Below are positions 18,401 to 30,186 of a stretch of 64,000 nt of DNA, one piece after another. The position numbers and the translations under genes were made by a program. Below the pieces are notes generated by a model that saw only the letters and a program-made list of their open reading frames with translations, was not told where the DNA came from and did not search any database. The stretch covers positions 1-64,000 of the forward strand of contig NZ_JACHES010000010.1 of the NCBI RefSeq assembly GCF_014201585.1, given 5' to 3'. The stretch's first letter is position 1. Every line of letters starts with the position of its first letter. The stretch comes from Anoxybacillus tengchongensis. Lineage in GTDB: Bacteria > Bacillota > Bacilli > Bacillales > Anoxybacillaceae.

Positions 18401-19537
18401 ATGATTTATTTAGATTACGCTGCATCGACGCCAATGAGTGAAGAAGCGTTAGCTGTTTATGTAGAAAGTGCAAAAAAATATTTTGGAAACGCAAGCAGTC
18501 TTCATGACATCGGAACAGCGGCAAATGAACTACTTACCATTTGCCGAAAACAAATCGCTCAACTCGTTAGTGGCGAAGAAAAAGGAATATATTTTACAAG
18601 TGGAGGAACAGAAGCAAACGTCCTCGCCATTCGTTCGCTTGCTTATGCCCATCGTCATAAAGGGAAGCATATTATTACATCAAGCGTCGAACACGCTTCC
18701 GTTCATGCTGTATGCGCTCAGCTTGAGCAAGAAGGGTTTACCGTTACGTACGTGCCTGTTGATCGTTTCGGACAAGTTGATATGAAGGCGCTTGAACGGG
18801 CATTGACAGAGGAAACGATTCTCGTGTCTATTCAACATGCGAATTCCGAAATCGGTACAATTCAGCCGTTGAAACAAATTGGAGAGTTATTAAAGAAAAA
18901 ACAAATTGTCTTTCATAGCGATTGTGTACAAACTTTTGGTAAAATACCGATAGATGTGAAACAGTTCCATCTTGATAGCATATCCATCTCTAGCCATAAA
19001 ATTTATGGTCCAAAAGGGGTTGGAGCTGTTTACATGAACCCACGCGTACGTTGGCACATGTCGCTACCAAACACGACACATGAAGGCGGATTTCGACCGG
19101 GAACAGTCAACGTGCCAGGCATCGCTTCTTTTACAACTGCTGCGCTTGAAGCTGAAAACAAGCGAAACACAGTTCAACAACATATGAATGAATTGCGTCG
19201 TTATTTTGTTGAACAAATCACCCAAAAACAACTGCCGATAACAGTTTTTGAGCATCCAACTGACCAATTGCCACAAATCGTTGGCTGTCTCGTCCACGGC
19301 TTTGAAGGGCAATATGTCATGTTGCACTGCAATCGTCATGGGATTGCGATTTCTACTGGCAGCGCATGTCAAGTCGGAAAGCAAGCACCTTCAAAAACGA
19401 TGATCGCCATCGGCAAGGAGGAAGATGAAGCGAAGCAGTTCATTCGTCTATCGTTTGGTGTACGTACAACAAAAAATGATGTAGAAACGGTTGTTTCTGT
19501 ACTTGAACAGCTTCAAAAAGAAAGGATGTCAACATGA
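18401..19537 (+). CDS. nifS: NAD-pathway cysteine desulfurase NifS
   Basis: A 378-residue PLP enzyme that takes sulfur from cysteine. In B. subtilis the nadB-linked NifS loads the iron-sulfur cluster of NadA. Visible: IYLDYAASTPMS at the N-terminus, the PLP lysine in SISSHKIYGPKG, and the active-site cysteine loop STGSACQVGKQAPSK. The start is ATG 18401 with GGTGA upstream; GTG 18392 is a possible alternative. It is first in the nifS-niaR operon, overlapping niaR by ATGA. Confidence 0.94.
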   Translation: MIYLDYAASTPMSEEALAVYVESAKKYFGNASSLHDIGTAANELLTICRKQIAQLVSGEEKGIYFTSGGTEANVLAIRSLAYAHRHKGKHIITSSVEHASVHAVCAQLEQEGFTVTYVPVDRFGQVDMKALERALTEETILVSIQHANSEIGTIQPLKQIGELLKKKQIVFHSDCVQTFGKIPIDVKQFHLDSISISSHKIYGPKGVGAVYMNPRVRWHMSLPNTTHEGGFRPGTVNVPGIASFTTAALEAENKRNTVQQHMNELRRYFVEQITQKQLPITVFEHPTDQLPQIVGCLVHGFEGQYVMLHCNRHGIAISTGSACQVGKQAPSKTMIAIGKEEDEAKQFIRLSFGVRTTKNDVETVVSVLEQLQKERMST

Positions 19538-20067
19538 AAAAAGAAAAGAAATTACTAGGGGAAGAACGACGGGCACTCATTTTGCAATGGCTGAAGGAGA
19601 ATCATCGCCCGATGACAGGCACAGAATTGGCGAATAAAACAAACGTAAGTCGCCAAGTCATTGTTCAAGATATTTCCTTATTAAAGGCAAGGAACGAACC
19701 GATTATTGCAACAAGTCAAGGGTACTTATATTTATCATCTTCTTCTACTCATATGTACACACGCGTGATCGCTTGTTGTCACACACCCGAACAAACGAAA
19801 GATGAACTGTATATCATTGTCGACCATGGGGTGACGGTTAAGGACGTTAAAATTGAACATCCAGTATATGGTGACTTAACAGCATCTATTATGGTCAGCA
19901 ATCGACTAGAAGTAGATGAATTTATTCGAAAAATTAACGAAACGAAATCCGCCTATTTATCTCAACTGACAGACGGCGTGCATTTGCACACGCTCGAAGC
20001 CGATTGCGTAGAAAAGTTAGATGAAGCATGCGCTGCTCTAAAACAAGCTCGGTTTTTAATTGAATAA
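19534..20067 (+). CDS. niaR: NiaR (YrxA) repressor of NAD biosynthesis
   Basis: A 177-residue repressor. The N-terminal winged helix (about 9-62) includes GTELANKTNVSRQVIVQDISLLKAR split as MTGTELANKTNVSRQV and IVQDISLLKAR. The C-terminal 3H domain carries the histidines in VDHGVT, IEHPVYGDL and VHLHTLEA. NiaR proteins bind nicotinic acid and repress NAD genes. Its gene overlaps nifS by 4 bp and faces nadBCA across a shared control region, the classic autoregulated layout. Confidence 0.93.
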   Translation: MKKEKKLLGEERRALILQWLKENHRPMTGTELANKTNVSRQVIVQDISLLKARNEPIIATSQGYLYLSSSSTHMYTRVIACCHTPEQTKDELYIIVDHGVTVKDVKIEHPVYGDLTASIMVSNRLEVDEFIRKINETKSAYLSQLTDGVHLHTLEADCVEKLDEACAALKQARFLIE

Positions 20068-20097
20068 AAACATCCCTTTACACGAGGGATGTTTTTT
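20066..20097. terminator. Bidirectional terminator between niaR and pheA
   Basis: AAAACATCCCT pairs with AGGGATGTTTT around a 7-base loop, with T tracts in both directions. The genes converge here. Confidence 0.88.
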
Positions 20098-20941
20098 TCA
20101 CGGTATAATACGGATAGCTACCTAGTAGTTGCACCGTACAGCCCAGTGCTTCTAGTTCTGCAATCGCTCCAGGAATTAAAACGTCATCCATTTTTTGATC
20201 GATATCGATGATAAAAAAGTAGTTTCCAAGTCCTGTTTTCGCCGGTCGGGATTCAATTTTTGTTAAGTTGAGCTTTCGCCATGCAAACGCCGATAACACT
20301 TGATGAAGCGCTCCTGCTTGATCTTTCGGCAACATAACCATTAGCGTCGTTTTAAACCCGTCTTCTTGATCTTTTACAGGCAATAAACAACGTTCACGAT
20401 GCAAAACAATAAAACGCGTATGGTTGTAGTCATAATCATGAATGTTTTCTTTCGCAATCGCCAAACCGTATTGTTTTGCGGCAAGACGGTTGCCAATCGC
20501 TGCAATTTTTTCGTTCGGATGCTCGCTTACATATTTAGCCGCTGCACTTGTTGAAGTGACGTATTCATACGTTGCCTCTTTTAGATGACGATGTAAAAAC
20601 TTATGGCATTGAGCAATCGCATGTGAATGTGAATAAATACGTTCAACATGCATCCAATGCTCCGATCGAGATGGATGAACAAGCAAATGTTGCTCAATTG
20701 GCGCGATAATTTCCCCTACAATTGGCAAATTGCATTCATGAATTAAATAATCAATTGTCAAATTGACGGAACCTTCAAGTGCATTTTCTAACGGAACAAC
20801 GGCTAACTCCACTTCGCCGTCACGCACAGCGTCCATGCATTGCGGAATCGTATGATATGGAACGTTCAGAATATGAGGGAAAACAGCTTCAACAGCCGCA
20901 TGCGTGAACGTCCCTTTTGGTCCTAAATATCCGATTTTCAC
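20078..20941 (-). CDS. pheA: Prephenate dehydratase
   Basis: A 287-residue monofunctional enzyme converting prephenate to phenylpyruvate. Visible: IGYLGPKGTFTHAA, VPLENALEGSVN, TSTSAAAKYVSE, NHTRFIVL with the catalytic Thr-Arg-Phe, and a C-terminal ACT domain with KIESRPAKTGLGNYFF for feedback by phenylalanine. The start is GTG 20941 after GAGGAGAAG. Last gene of spo0B-obg-pheB-pheA. Confidence 0.97.
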   Translation of the reverse strand: MKIGYLGPKGTFTHAAVEAVFPHILNVPYHTIPQCMDAVRDGEVELAVVPLENALEGSVNLTIDYLIHECNLPIVGEIIAPIEQHLLVHPSRSEHWMHVERIYSHSHAIAQCHKFLHRHLKEATYEYVTSTSAAAKYVSEHPNEKIAAIGNRLAAKQYGLAIAKENIHDYDYNHTRFIVLHRERCLLPVKDQEDGFKTTLMVMLPKDQAGALHQVLSAFAWRKLNLTKIESRPAKTGLGNYFFIIDIDQKMDDVLIPGAIAELEALGCTVQLLGSYPYYTVKKTSLV

Positions 20942-20955
20942 CTTTCTTCTCCTCT

Positions 20956-21396
20956 CTACGCCCCTGACCCAAGAATCTCTACTTTTTCAACAAAAGGCAG
21001 CTGTTTTAGTTGCGAAATTAGCTCATCAATCGTCATCGTCATCTCGCTTGTACTCATCGATAGCGTGACGTTTGCACGCCCTTGAAGCGGAATCGTTTGA
21101 TGAATCGTAAGCACGTTACAGTTGGCCGCTGCAACAACGCTTAATAGCTTTGAAAGGGTGCCTGAACGGTCTTCTAAGTGGAAAAAAAGCGTAATAATTT
21201 TTTCACGAACCATCGTATGGAATGGAAAAACGGCGTCGCGGTATTTATAAAAAACGCTTCGGCTGACATCGACAAGTTGCACAGCGTCAGCGACGGAATC
21301 GACTTTTTTTCGCTCAATTAATTCTTTCGCGGCCAATACTTTTTTCATCGCCTCAGGCAATACATCTTCACGCACTAAGTAAAACTTTTTATCCAC
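20956..21396 (-). CDS. pheB: PheB, ACT-domain protein of the UPF0735 family
   Basis: A 146-residue protein with [15 protein letters not shown], a helix-turn-helix-like part ([19 protein letters not shown]) and a C-terminal ACT domain ([18 protein letters not shown]). It is encoded beside pheA in Bacillus, and a role in aromatic amino acid sensing is presumed but unproven. The start GTG 21396 with AAGGGGG upstream gives the usual length; an ATG at 21435 would overlap the end of obg. Confidence 0.9.
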   Translation of the reverse strand: MDKKFYLVREDVLPEAMKKVLAAKELIERKKVDSVADAVQLVDVSRSVFYKYRDAVFPFHTMVREKIITLFFHLEDRSGTLSKLLSVVAAANCNVLTIHQTIPLQGRANVTLSMSTSEMTMTIDELISQLKQLPFVEKVEILGSGA

Positions 21397-21418
21397 CGCA
21401 CAAGCGCCCCCTTTCACA

Positions 21419-22726
<1,308 letters not shown>

Positions 22727-22737
22727 TCACCTTTTAT

Positions 22738-23283
22738 TTAAAAAGATGAAATAGTTACACATATCGTTAATTCATGTTGTTGAATGACGCAATCACAAAG
22801 TGTAAGTGCATCATCTTGCTTATGGTCTTGAATCCATGTTTTTACCGTCTCTAGTTTTTGAAGCATGCCACGATAATCAACAAATAATCGTACATTTTTC
22901 TCTGTTAAATCGATCGTGATCGTTACATAGTTTTCAACATGTGGAGAAGAACATTCCTCAAGCATATGTAAAAATGTTTGACACCATGTAACGAGCATAT
23001 GATCATATGCATGTAATGAACGTGGCTCTCCTAACACGTCATACTCGAGTTGAATATGACGTGCTTGCCAATGATACGTCATAAGCAATTCAGCGAATTG
23101 TTCTGTTTGTAAGTTCGTGAGCTTTGCTTCATTTTCTGCTTCAATGATAATTTGTTGAATGATCTCATTCACGCGATCAATCCGATGTAAAGATAAATTT
23201 CCTTTAATTAACTGAATTTTATTGAGCCAATCGTGCCTGGAATGACGCAATGCCTCCACAATCGTCCACCGCTTCTCCATCAT
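22738..23283 (-). CDS. spo0B: Sporulation initiation phosphotransferase Spo0B
   Basis: A 181-residue phosphorelay protein that carries phosphate from Spo0F to Spo0A. The phosphorylated histidine is in LRHSRHDWLNKIQLIKGNL (H17), in the first helix of the four-helix bundle. The C-terminal part resembles a degenerate histidine kinase ATP domain (VRLFVDYRGM). It lies between rpmA and obg as in B. subtilis. Either of two adjacent ATG codons can be the start. Confidence 0.92.
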   Translation of the reverse strand: MMEKRWTIVEALRHSRHDWLNKIQLIKGNLSLHRIDRVNEIIQQIIIEAENEAKLTNLQTEQFAELLMTYHWQARHIQLEYDVLGEPRSLHAYDHMLVTWCQTFLHMLEECSSPHVENYVTITIDLTEKNVRLFVDYRGMLQKLETVKTWIQDHKQDDALTLCDCVIQQHELTICVTISSF

Positions 23284-23332
23284 TCATTCTCCCATAAACA
23301 TTTTGACTATAATTATAACATACGCTAACAAA

Positions 23333-23366
23333 AAGAAAACCCTAACCAAGCCGGTTAGAGTTTTCC
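23333..23366 (-). terminator. rpmA terminator
   Basis: AAAACCCTAACC and GGTTAGAGTTTT form a stem with one mismatch, followed on the minus strand by a T-rich tract. It separates the L21-Prp-L27 unit from spo0B. Confidence 0.82.
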
Positions 23367-23372
23367 ACTTCT

Positions 23373-23669
<297 letters not shown>

Positions 23670-23676
23670 TCACCTC

Positions 23677-24012
23677 CTACAACGTTTTCGTCGTTATTTT
23701 GACATATTTACCGTAATCACGCTCAATCGTTTGGAGCGACACGATCATTCCTTCAAGAAGAAGTTGCACATCGGCTAGCACTTTCGCATCTTCAATTGTC
23801 GGAAGTTCGCAATGAAGATAGCCATCTTTTCCTTGTTGAATGATCGGTTTCACGTTCGTCAAGGCGACGATCGCATTGACCGCACCAAACGAAATGGCTG
23901 ATACACCTGCACATACAATATCTTGTCCACGCTTCGCAAACTGAGCGTGTCCGCTAATCGTAAAGGACTGAATCGTCCCTTCCGCCGTTCGACTAATCGT
24001 TATACGAATCAT
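23677..24012 (-). CDS. prp: Ribosomal-processing cysteine protease Prp
   Basis: A 111-residue protease that removes the N-terminal extension of L27. The catalytic pair is visible as ISGHAQFAKRGQDIVCAGVSA split as H22 in SGHAQF and C34 in DIVCAGVSAI. It lies between rplU and rpmA as in other Firmicutes. The ribosome binding site is weak (AAGGCG), so coupling to rplU 10 bp upstream is likely. Confidence 0.93.
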   Translation of the reverse strand: MIRITISRTAEGTIQSFTISGHAQFAKRGQDIVCAGVSAISFGAVNAIVALTNVKPIIQQGKDGYLHCELPTIEDAKVLADVQLLLEGMIVSLQTIERDYGKYVKITTKTL

Positions 24013-24022
24013 CGCTTACGCC

Positions 24023-24331
24023 TTATGCGTTAATTTTTTCGATAACAACTTTTGTGTATGGTTGGCGATGACCTTGCTTACGACGATAGTTTTTCTTTGG
24101 CTTATATTTGAAAACGATGATCTTCTTTTGACGACCATGTTTTTCAACTTTCGCCGTTACTGTTGCGCCAGCGACTGTAGGATTACCAACTTTTACGTTT
24201 TCGCCACCTACAAATAACACTTTGTCGAATGTTACTGTTTCGCCTTCCGCTGCATCGATTTTCTCGATGTAAATCGCTTGGCCTTCTTGCACTTTAATTT
24301 GTTTTCCACCAGTTTCAATAATCGCGTACAT
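24023..24331 (-). CDS. rplU: 50S ribosomal protein L21
   Basis: A 102-residue ribosomal protein starting [17 protein letters not shown] and ending with [19 protein letters not shown] 24331 is preceded by TAGGAGGTG. The reading frame extends upstream into the leader RNA, but that part is not coding. First gene of rplU-prp-rpmA. Confidence 0.98.
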   Translation of the reverse strand: MYAIIETGGKQIKVQEGQAIYIEKIDAAEGETVTFDKVLFVGGENVKVGNPTVAGATVTAKVEKHGRQKKIIVFKYKPKKNYRRKQGHRQPYTKVVIEKINA

Positions 24332-24334
24332 ATT

Positions 24335-24442
24335 TGCACCTCCTAAATTAGACTCAGACTCGCCAGCTGCGAGGCGGTTCAAGCGAACGCTTAAATAGCC
24401 TTAGCTGAGCGGTTGTAGCACGGGTGCTACACAACATAGAAG
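24335..24442 (-). ncRNA. Candidate L21 leader RNA
   Basis: The roughly 105-nt untranslated leader of rplU is rich in secondary structure: a 7-bp stem GTAGCAC/GTGCTAC (24415-24430) near the 5' end and GC-rich pairing segments around CCGCCTCGCAGCTGGCGAG. A conserved L21 leader that binds L21 is known from Bacillales, and position and form fit it. I did not match it base by base to the family model. Confidence 0.6.
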
Positions 24443-24472
24443 ATGATAGCATAAAAAGAAAACAATTGTCAA
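24443..24472 (-). promoter_or_regulatory. Predicted sigma-A promoter of rplU-prp-rpmA
   Basis: On the minus strand TTGACA (24467-24472), an 18-bp spacer and extended -10 TGCTATCAT. The -35 box overlaps the spoIVFB stop codon. Confidence 0.75.
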
Positions 24473-25332
24473 TACGTAAAAATTAAATGGCCGATCGGTT
24501 CATTCGTTCGTTTCTCATGAAAATAAGCATACAACAATTCATTTTCATCAAGTTCCATTTCCATTTGATTTTTCTTTACGAGGATCGCATGTTTTTTTCC
24601 ACGATGAAACAAAAGAAGAACGCGAAATAACGGATCATTTGCATCGACGACAAGACGCTTCAATGCCCGATATTCGATTCGTTTTCCGTAGTAACGTTCA
24701 AGTAAAAAACGGATCCATACGTACGTTCGTTGCTTCCATTCAACCCAAATGGCATGTGCTAAAAAAAGACCGATGATCCATAAATTGATTTGCATCGGCG
24801 CAAAAATAAGTAAAGTAATAAAACATGCGATTAAAAACAAAGATGACGCATAAAGCGTTTGTTCGTGCGCACGTCGAAACGATGTACGCATTGTGCGATA
24901 AAGGAACAATAACTTTCCTCCATCGAGCGGCCAAATTGGTAATAAGTTAATGAGTAAAATGGATAAATTGTACTCAAGCAGTTGCTTATACCACTCATCC
25001 GATAACATGTTGGCGCTATGTGCTATATATGCAATAAAAAAAATAACAATATGCTGAAATGGACCTGCCAGTATCACGATTAATTCTTCATGGAACGGAC
25101 GATTCCCATGCTCATCCATCTCAGCTACCCCACCAAACGGCAAAAGTAAGATGCGTTTCACACGCCACGAAAACAAATGTGCCGCTATAACGTGTCCAAG
25201 TTCGTGCAAAAGAACAATCCAAAACAACAAAAGAAGCGTCTGAAATTGAGCGGTCATAATCGCTATGAGCGCAATGAACCAAAAAAGCGGATGGATATGA
25301 ATGTTCATGAAAATAGATAGCCACTTATTCAA
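24469..25332 (-). CDS. spoIVFB: Stage IV sporulation intramembrane metalloprotease SpoIVFB
   Basis: A 287-residue site-2 protease that releases sigma-K from its pro-form in the mother cell. Visible: the zinc motif HELGHVIAAHLF within a hydrophobic segment, the partner aspartate in PIWPLDGGKLLFLYR, several membrane helices up to about residue 195 and a C-terminal CBS-like region. The start is TTG 25332, 8 bp inside spoIVFA. Held inactive by SpoIVFA and BofA in B. subtilis. Confidence 0.95.
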   Translation of the reverse strand: MNKWLSIFMNIHIHPLFWFIALIAIMTAQFQTLLLLFWIVLLHELGHVIAAHLFSWRVKRILLLPFGGVAEMDEHGNRPFHEELIVILAGPFQHIVIFFIAYIAHSANMLSDEWYKQLLEYNLSILLINLLPIWPLDGGKLLFLYRTMRTSFRRAHEQTLYASSLFLIACFITLLIFAPMQINLWIIGLFLAHAIWVEWKQRTYVWIRFLLERYYGKRIEYRALKRLVVDANDPLFRVLLLFHRGKKHAILVKKNQMEMELDENELLYAYFHEKRTNEPIGHLIFTY

Positions 25333-26053
25333 AGGAAATCACCTGAATTGGATCAATAAAATGATCCCCTTGTTTAACGGCAAAATAAAATATACGTTTT
25401 TGATTATTCTCCTCCGCTTTTCCTACTTCTTTTCCCGCCTCAATAAAATCATATAGCTTTACAGAAATAGCCGATAATTTTCCATACCACGTTTCACTTC
25501 CGTCTGCATGTTGAATAATGACCGTTTTTCCATGCGGTTCTTTCACTCCTGCAAATACGACAATCCCTTCTTCGACTGCTTTAATCGTTTCATCAGTTTC
25601 AATGACAACGCCTTGTCCATTATGTTCGAACGTTTCTACAACGCGCGCTGAAGCAGGAAAGGCATATGCTGCTGTTGTTTCTTGTTGCTTTTTTACTGGA
25701 AAAAACGCAAGCGGCTTGCCAAATGTTTTTTCATACCATTGAGCAACGGTCGCAAACTGAAAATCTTTTTCCATCACTTGTTTGACAAACGTACGGGCTC
25801 CTTCCATTTTCGGAGAATCATATTGAAACAAAATGGCCACACTAAAAAATAATAGTGCTGCGAGGAAGCTTTTAAATAAAAATATATCTTTGCGAAACAG
25901 CGACGATTCACGCTCCCCTTCGTACGTCACAACCGTTGGGTTTCCGTATTTTTCATCTTCGCTCCAATTCGTCAACATCGTTTGAACGTGACGTTCACGC
26001 TCCTTTTTCCGCTTGGCGATTCGTTTTCGAATATGTTCAATTCGATCGCTCAC
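25325..26053 (-). CDS. spoIVFA: Stage IV sporulation protein FA
   Basis: A 242-residue membrane protein with a basic cytoplasmic N-terminus (KRIAKRKKERERHV), one membrane segment near 75-95 (FLAALLFFSVAILF) and a C-terminal LytM/M23-like domain (residues about 140-240, HNGQGVVIETDE to YFAVKQGDHFIDP) lacking the zinc histidines of active peptidases. SpoIVFA holds SpoIVFB inactive until cut by SpoIVB. The start is GTG 26053; overlaps spoIVFB by 8 bp. Confidence 0.93.
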   Translation of the reverse strand: MSDRIEHIRKRIAKRKKERERHVQTMLTNWSEDEKYGNPTVVTYEGERESSLFRKDIFLFKSFLAALLFFSVAILFQYDSPKMEGARTFVKQVMEKDFQFATVAQWYEKTFGKPLAFFPVKKQQETTAAYAFPASARVVETFEHNGQGVVIETDETIKAVEEGIVVFAGVKEPHGKTVIIQHADGSETWYGKLSAISVKLYDFIEAGKEVGKAEENNQKRIFYFAVKQGDHFIDPIQVISFE

Positions 26054-26111
26054 ACTCCCACCCCTCTCGTCCTATTTGTATTATATGTATGGGGAAATCG
26101 GGAAGATATGA

Positions 26112-26142
26112 ATGAAAAAAGCACCTCCAATCGGAAGTGCTA
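26112..26142 (-). terminator. minD terminator
   Basis: AGCAC-TCC pairs with GGA-GTGCT (26119-26140) with small internal asymmetry, and a T run follows on the minus strand. It closes the long maf-to-minD operon. Confidence 0.8.
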
Positions 26143-26946
26143 GCGAGCGCTAAACAATTTTCTAATTTTCGAGAAAAAGCCTTTTTGCTCTTCATCATCG
26201 AGCGACATGAGCGGCACTGATTCGCCGAGAAGGCGCCGAGCAATGTTGCGATATGCTATTGAGGCTTTGCTATTCGGATCGAGAACAATCGGCTCACCAT
26301 TGTTTGACGCTTTAATAACGTGTTCGTCATCAACAATAATACCAAGTAAATCGATAGATAAGTGCATGACAATTTCATCAATGTCTAACATATCATGATT
26401 TTTTAACATATGGCTGCGAATGCGATTAATAATTAAACGCGGGCGTCTCATATGCTCTTCTTTTTCAAGCAGACCGATAATTCGATCCGCATCGCGAACA
26501 GCGGAAATGTCTGGTGTCGTCACAACAATCGCTTCATCCGCTCCTGCAACAGCATTTTTATATCCTTGTTCAATACCCGCAGGACAATCAATTAAAATAT
26601 AATCGTAATCTTGTCTTAAATCGTCAATGAGTTGTTTCATTTGTTCCGGCGTAACCGCAGACTTGTCGCTCGTTTGGGCAGCTGGTAATAAATACAGACG
26701 ATCTTCAAACCGCTTATCCTTCACGAGCGCTTTTTGAACCGTGCAACGTCCTTCGATAACGTCGACAAGATCATAAATGATGCGATTTTCTAACCCCATA
26801 ATGACGTCAAGATTGCGCAACCCGATATCGGTGTCAACAAGACAGACACGCTTTCCTAATAGTGCTAGCGCCGTTCCGAGATTTGCCGTCGTTGTTGTTT
26901 TGCCAACGCCACCTTTGCCAGAAGTAATAACAATCGCTTCTCCCAC
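26140..26946 (-). CDS. minD: Septum site-determining ATPase MinD
   Basis: A 268-residue ParA-type ATPase that recruits MinC to the membrane. Visible: deviant Walker A SGKGGVGKTTTTANLG, switch DTDIGLRNLD, YILIDCPAGIEQGY and the C-terminal amphipathic membrane helix FFSKIRKLFSAR. GTG 26946 is taken as the start because it lies nine bases after GGGAG and matches the B. subtilis length; the TTG at 26952 is too close. Two bases after minC. Confidence 0.97.
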   Translation of the reverse strand: MGEAIVITSGKGGVGKTTTTANLGTALALLGKRVCLVDTDIGLRNLDVIMGLENRIIYDLVDVIEGRCTVQKALVKDKRFEDRLYLLPAAQTSDKSAVTPEQMKQLIDDLRQDYDYILIDCPAGIEQGYKNAVAGADEAIVVTTPDISAVRDADRIIGLLEKEEHMRRPRLIINRIRSHMLKNHDMLDIDEIVMHLSIDLLGIIVDDEHVIKASNNGEPIVLDPNSKASIAYRNIARRLLGESVPLMSLDDEEQKGFFSKIRKLFSAR

Positions 26947-26948
26947 TG

Positions 26949-27632
26949 TCAAAAACTCCCTTCTAACCGAGTTAAATGCGGACGTAAATGCATTAATAGT
27001 TGGAGTCGATCGACAACAATTTGATCATGTTCGTCAATATAAGCACACTCCATTTCATTTCCTTCGTCGGTACGATAGTCTGGTGCTCGATTCATCACAT
27101 CGCTAATGCGCAACTGTGTTGGCTTCATGACTGAAGCAGCAATGATCGCTTGGCGATTTCCATCATACCCTGCATGAGCAATGCCGCGTAACGCCCCCAA
27201 CACAAAAATATTTCCTGTCGCAATGACGGTTCCGCCAGGATTCACATCACCGATTAAAAGCAAGTCCCCATCGATATGTAGCACTTGTCCAGAACGAACG
27301 ATTTTCGCAACAGACACAATTTCATTTTTCTTTTTCCACTCCAACGCCTCTTGTTTCGTCATCACATTGCTTACAATCGAGTGCACAATTAAATTTTTTT
27401 TCATTCGGATGACATCGCGCAATCTTTCTTCTTGTTCACGCGTCAAATATCGGTTGCCAACATGCACGTGCACCGCAACAAGCGGACCTTCCTCATCTCG
27501 AGTTGTCGTCATCAACAATTCGTCCACTTGTTTTAATAGTTCGTCATAGGCGCACGTATCATCAAGATGCAACGTCAACCCTTCTTTCGTCCCTTTCATC
27601 GACACATATGCTCTTTTCTCCTTGCCAGCCAC
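26949..27632 (-). CDS. minC: Septum site-determining protein MinC
   Basis: A 227-residue FtsZ inhibitor. The N-terminal domain (to about 100) includes [16 protein letters not shown]; the C-terminal beta-helix domain includes [28 protein letters not shown] split across [14 protein letters not shown] and [13 protein letters not shown]. The start GTG 27632 follows GAGGTGA by five bases, giving the B. subtilis length. An in-frame ATG at 27710 overlaps mreD and is rejected. Confidence 0.95.
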   Translation of the reverse strand: MAGKEKRAYVSMKGTKEGLTLHLDDTCAYDELLKQVDELLMTTTRDEEGPLVAVHVHVGNRYLTREQEERLRDVIRMKKNLIVHSIVSNVMTKQEALEWKKKNEIVSVAKIVRSGQVLHIDGDLLLIGDVNPGGTVIATGNIFVLGALRGIAHAGYDGNRQAIIAASVMKPTQLRISDVMNRAPDYRTDEGNEMECAYIDEHDQIVVDRLQLLMHLRPHLTRLEGSF

Positions 27633-27678
27633 GACTTTCACCTCAATAAATATTTCTCCGCATTTTTTTTGTATTCCT

Positions 27679-28203
27679 TCACACTGGCGACGATTCATCC
27701 CGCTTCTCATGCCACTTTAACAACGTTTGCTTTAGCAGATAGGCGATGATCAAAATGACAATTGTATGAATAAACAACGTTGGTAAAAAGCGTGCCTGAA
27801 AAAACGTTTGAACAGACATAGTCGTTCCACCAATAACGAGTTGAATGGCGTATGCGTACCACTCCACACATGCGATCGCCACAATGGCAAAAAAAGAAGC
27901 CGTCCATGCGTTTTTATGCAAAACGTTCATCGCTTTTGCAATTAAATAAGCAATGAGCGAAAAGGCAAAGGCATAAGCACCTAATAGTTCCGTATATGCT
28001 ACATCGTATAATAGACCGAAGATGAATCCGTACGTCATTCCTTCTGTTTGTCCAATAAAAATCGTAATAAACACGATTAAAACGAGCAACATACGCGGCA
28101 CGAGCAAATAAACATCAAATAATGGCTGTGAAAACAATTGAACAATAATGCTTTCTAATAAAAACATAACGGTCACAAGGGAAGGAAGAAACAAGCGGCT
28201 CAT
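27679..28203 (-). CDS. mreD: Rod shape-determining protein MreD
   Basis: A 174-residue membrane protein with five or six hydrophobic helices, typical of MreD, a partner of MreC and the elongation synthases. The start overlaps the mreC stop as ATGA. Sequence is poorly conserved in the family; hydropathy, length and the mreB-mreC-mreD-minC order give the call. Confidence 0.93.
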   Translation of the reverse strand: MSRLFLPSLVTVMFLLESIIVQLFSQPLFDVYLLVPRMLLVLIVFITIFIGQTEGMTYGFIFGLLYDVAYTELLGAYAFAFSLIAYLIAKAMNVLHKNAWTASFFAIVAIACVEWYAYAIQLVIGGTTMSVQTFFQARFLPTLFIHTIVILIIAYLLKQTLLKWHEKRDESSPV

Positions 28204-29060
28204 TGTCCTTCCTCCTCTTGCGACATCTCAATTTTTCGTTTCACAATGATCACATCATCAATGTCATAAAAATTCGCTGCTGGCTTGATATAGGCAATTT
28301 GTGTAAGCCCGTACTCATCCGCAACGACTTCTTCAACTTCTCCGATAAACAATCCTTTTGGAAAAATCCCACCAAGTCCTGATGTAAATACGCGCTGCCC
28401 TTTTTCTATTTTTGCATCATACGGAATACGCTTTAGTAGCAACGCTTCTCTCTCTTCATCGTATCCTTCTATTAAACCGAATACGTTTTCATCTCCTTGA
28501 ATAAATGCGGAAATACGGTTTTGTCGATCTTTTGCGCTCAGCAGTTGCACCGTTGCGCTAAATGGGGAGACGCTACGCACTTTGCCGATTAACCCTTGAG
28601 GTGTAATAACAGCCATATCTTTTTTCACACCGTGCTGCGACCCTTTATTGACAATTAACGTCTCTTCCCAACGATCTGGATTGCGCCCAATGACTGTCGC
28701 TTGAATAGCAACAAAGTCACGTAAACTTTCTTTTTTATTCAAAAGTTCACGCAAACGTTCGTTTTCTTTCTTTAGTGACTCCACTTCTGATTGCAAAAGA
28801 ACGTATTGCTCTAAATGTTCTTTTAAACGCTTGTTCTCTTCATATGTATGGCGCAAATCATTCACATTTTCAAAGAAGCCCGCAACAAACTGTGCGGGCT
28901 TATGCACGATCGATTGCATAAAAACAACGGTGTCTTTCACAAACTTTTCCATCCAACTTAATTCGTTTCGTTCTTTCAATGAAAAGCCGATCAAGGCGAC
29001 GAGAACCATGATGCTGACAAGCAATATAATGAGCCGTTTATTTAAGAAAAACTTCGGCAT
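28200..29060 (-). CDS. mreC: Rod shape-determining protein MreC
   Basis: A 286-residue bitopic protein: membrane helix at about 8-26, a coiled coil around 68-110 (NDLRHTYEENKRLKEHLEQ), then the two-barrel extracellular domain with VNKGSQHGVKKDMAVITPQGLIG split as VNKGSQHGVKKDM and VITPQGLIGKV. It organises the cell-wall elongation complex. 19 bp after mreB. Confidence 0.96.
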   Translation of the reverse strand: MPKFFLNKRLIILLVSIMVLVALIGFSLKERNELSWMEKFVKDTVVFMQSIVHKPAQFVAGFFENVNDLRHTYEENKRLKEHLEQYVLLQSEVESLKKENERLRELLNKKESLRDFVAIQATVIGRNPDRWEETLIVNKGSQHGVKKDMAVITPQGLIGKVRSVSPFSATVQLLSAKDRQNRISAFIQGDENVFGLIEGYDEEREALLLKRIPYDAKIEKGQRVFTSGLGGIFPKGLFIGEVEEVVADEYGLTQIAYIKPAANFYDIDDVIIVKRKIEMSQEEEGQ

Positions 29061-29079
29061 GAGAACACCTTCTTACACA

Positions 29080-30186
<1,107 letters not shown>

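Noticed and set aside
27633-27710. MinC start at ATG 27710
   Set aside because: It overlaps mreD and adds 26 residues not expected in MinC. GTG 27632 has a well placed GAGGTGA.
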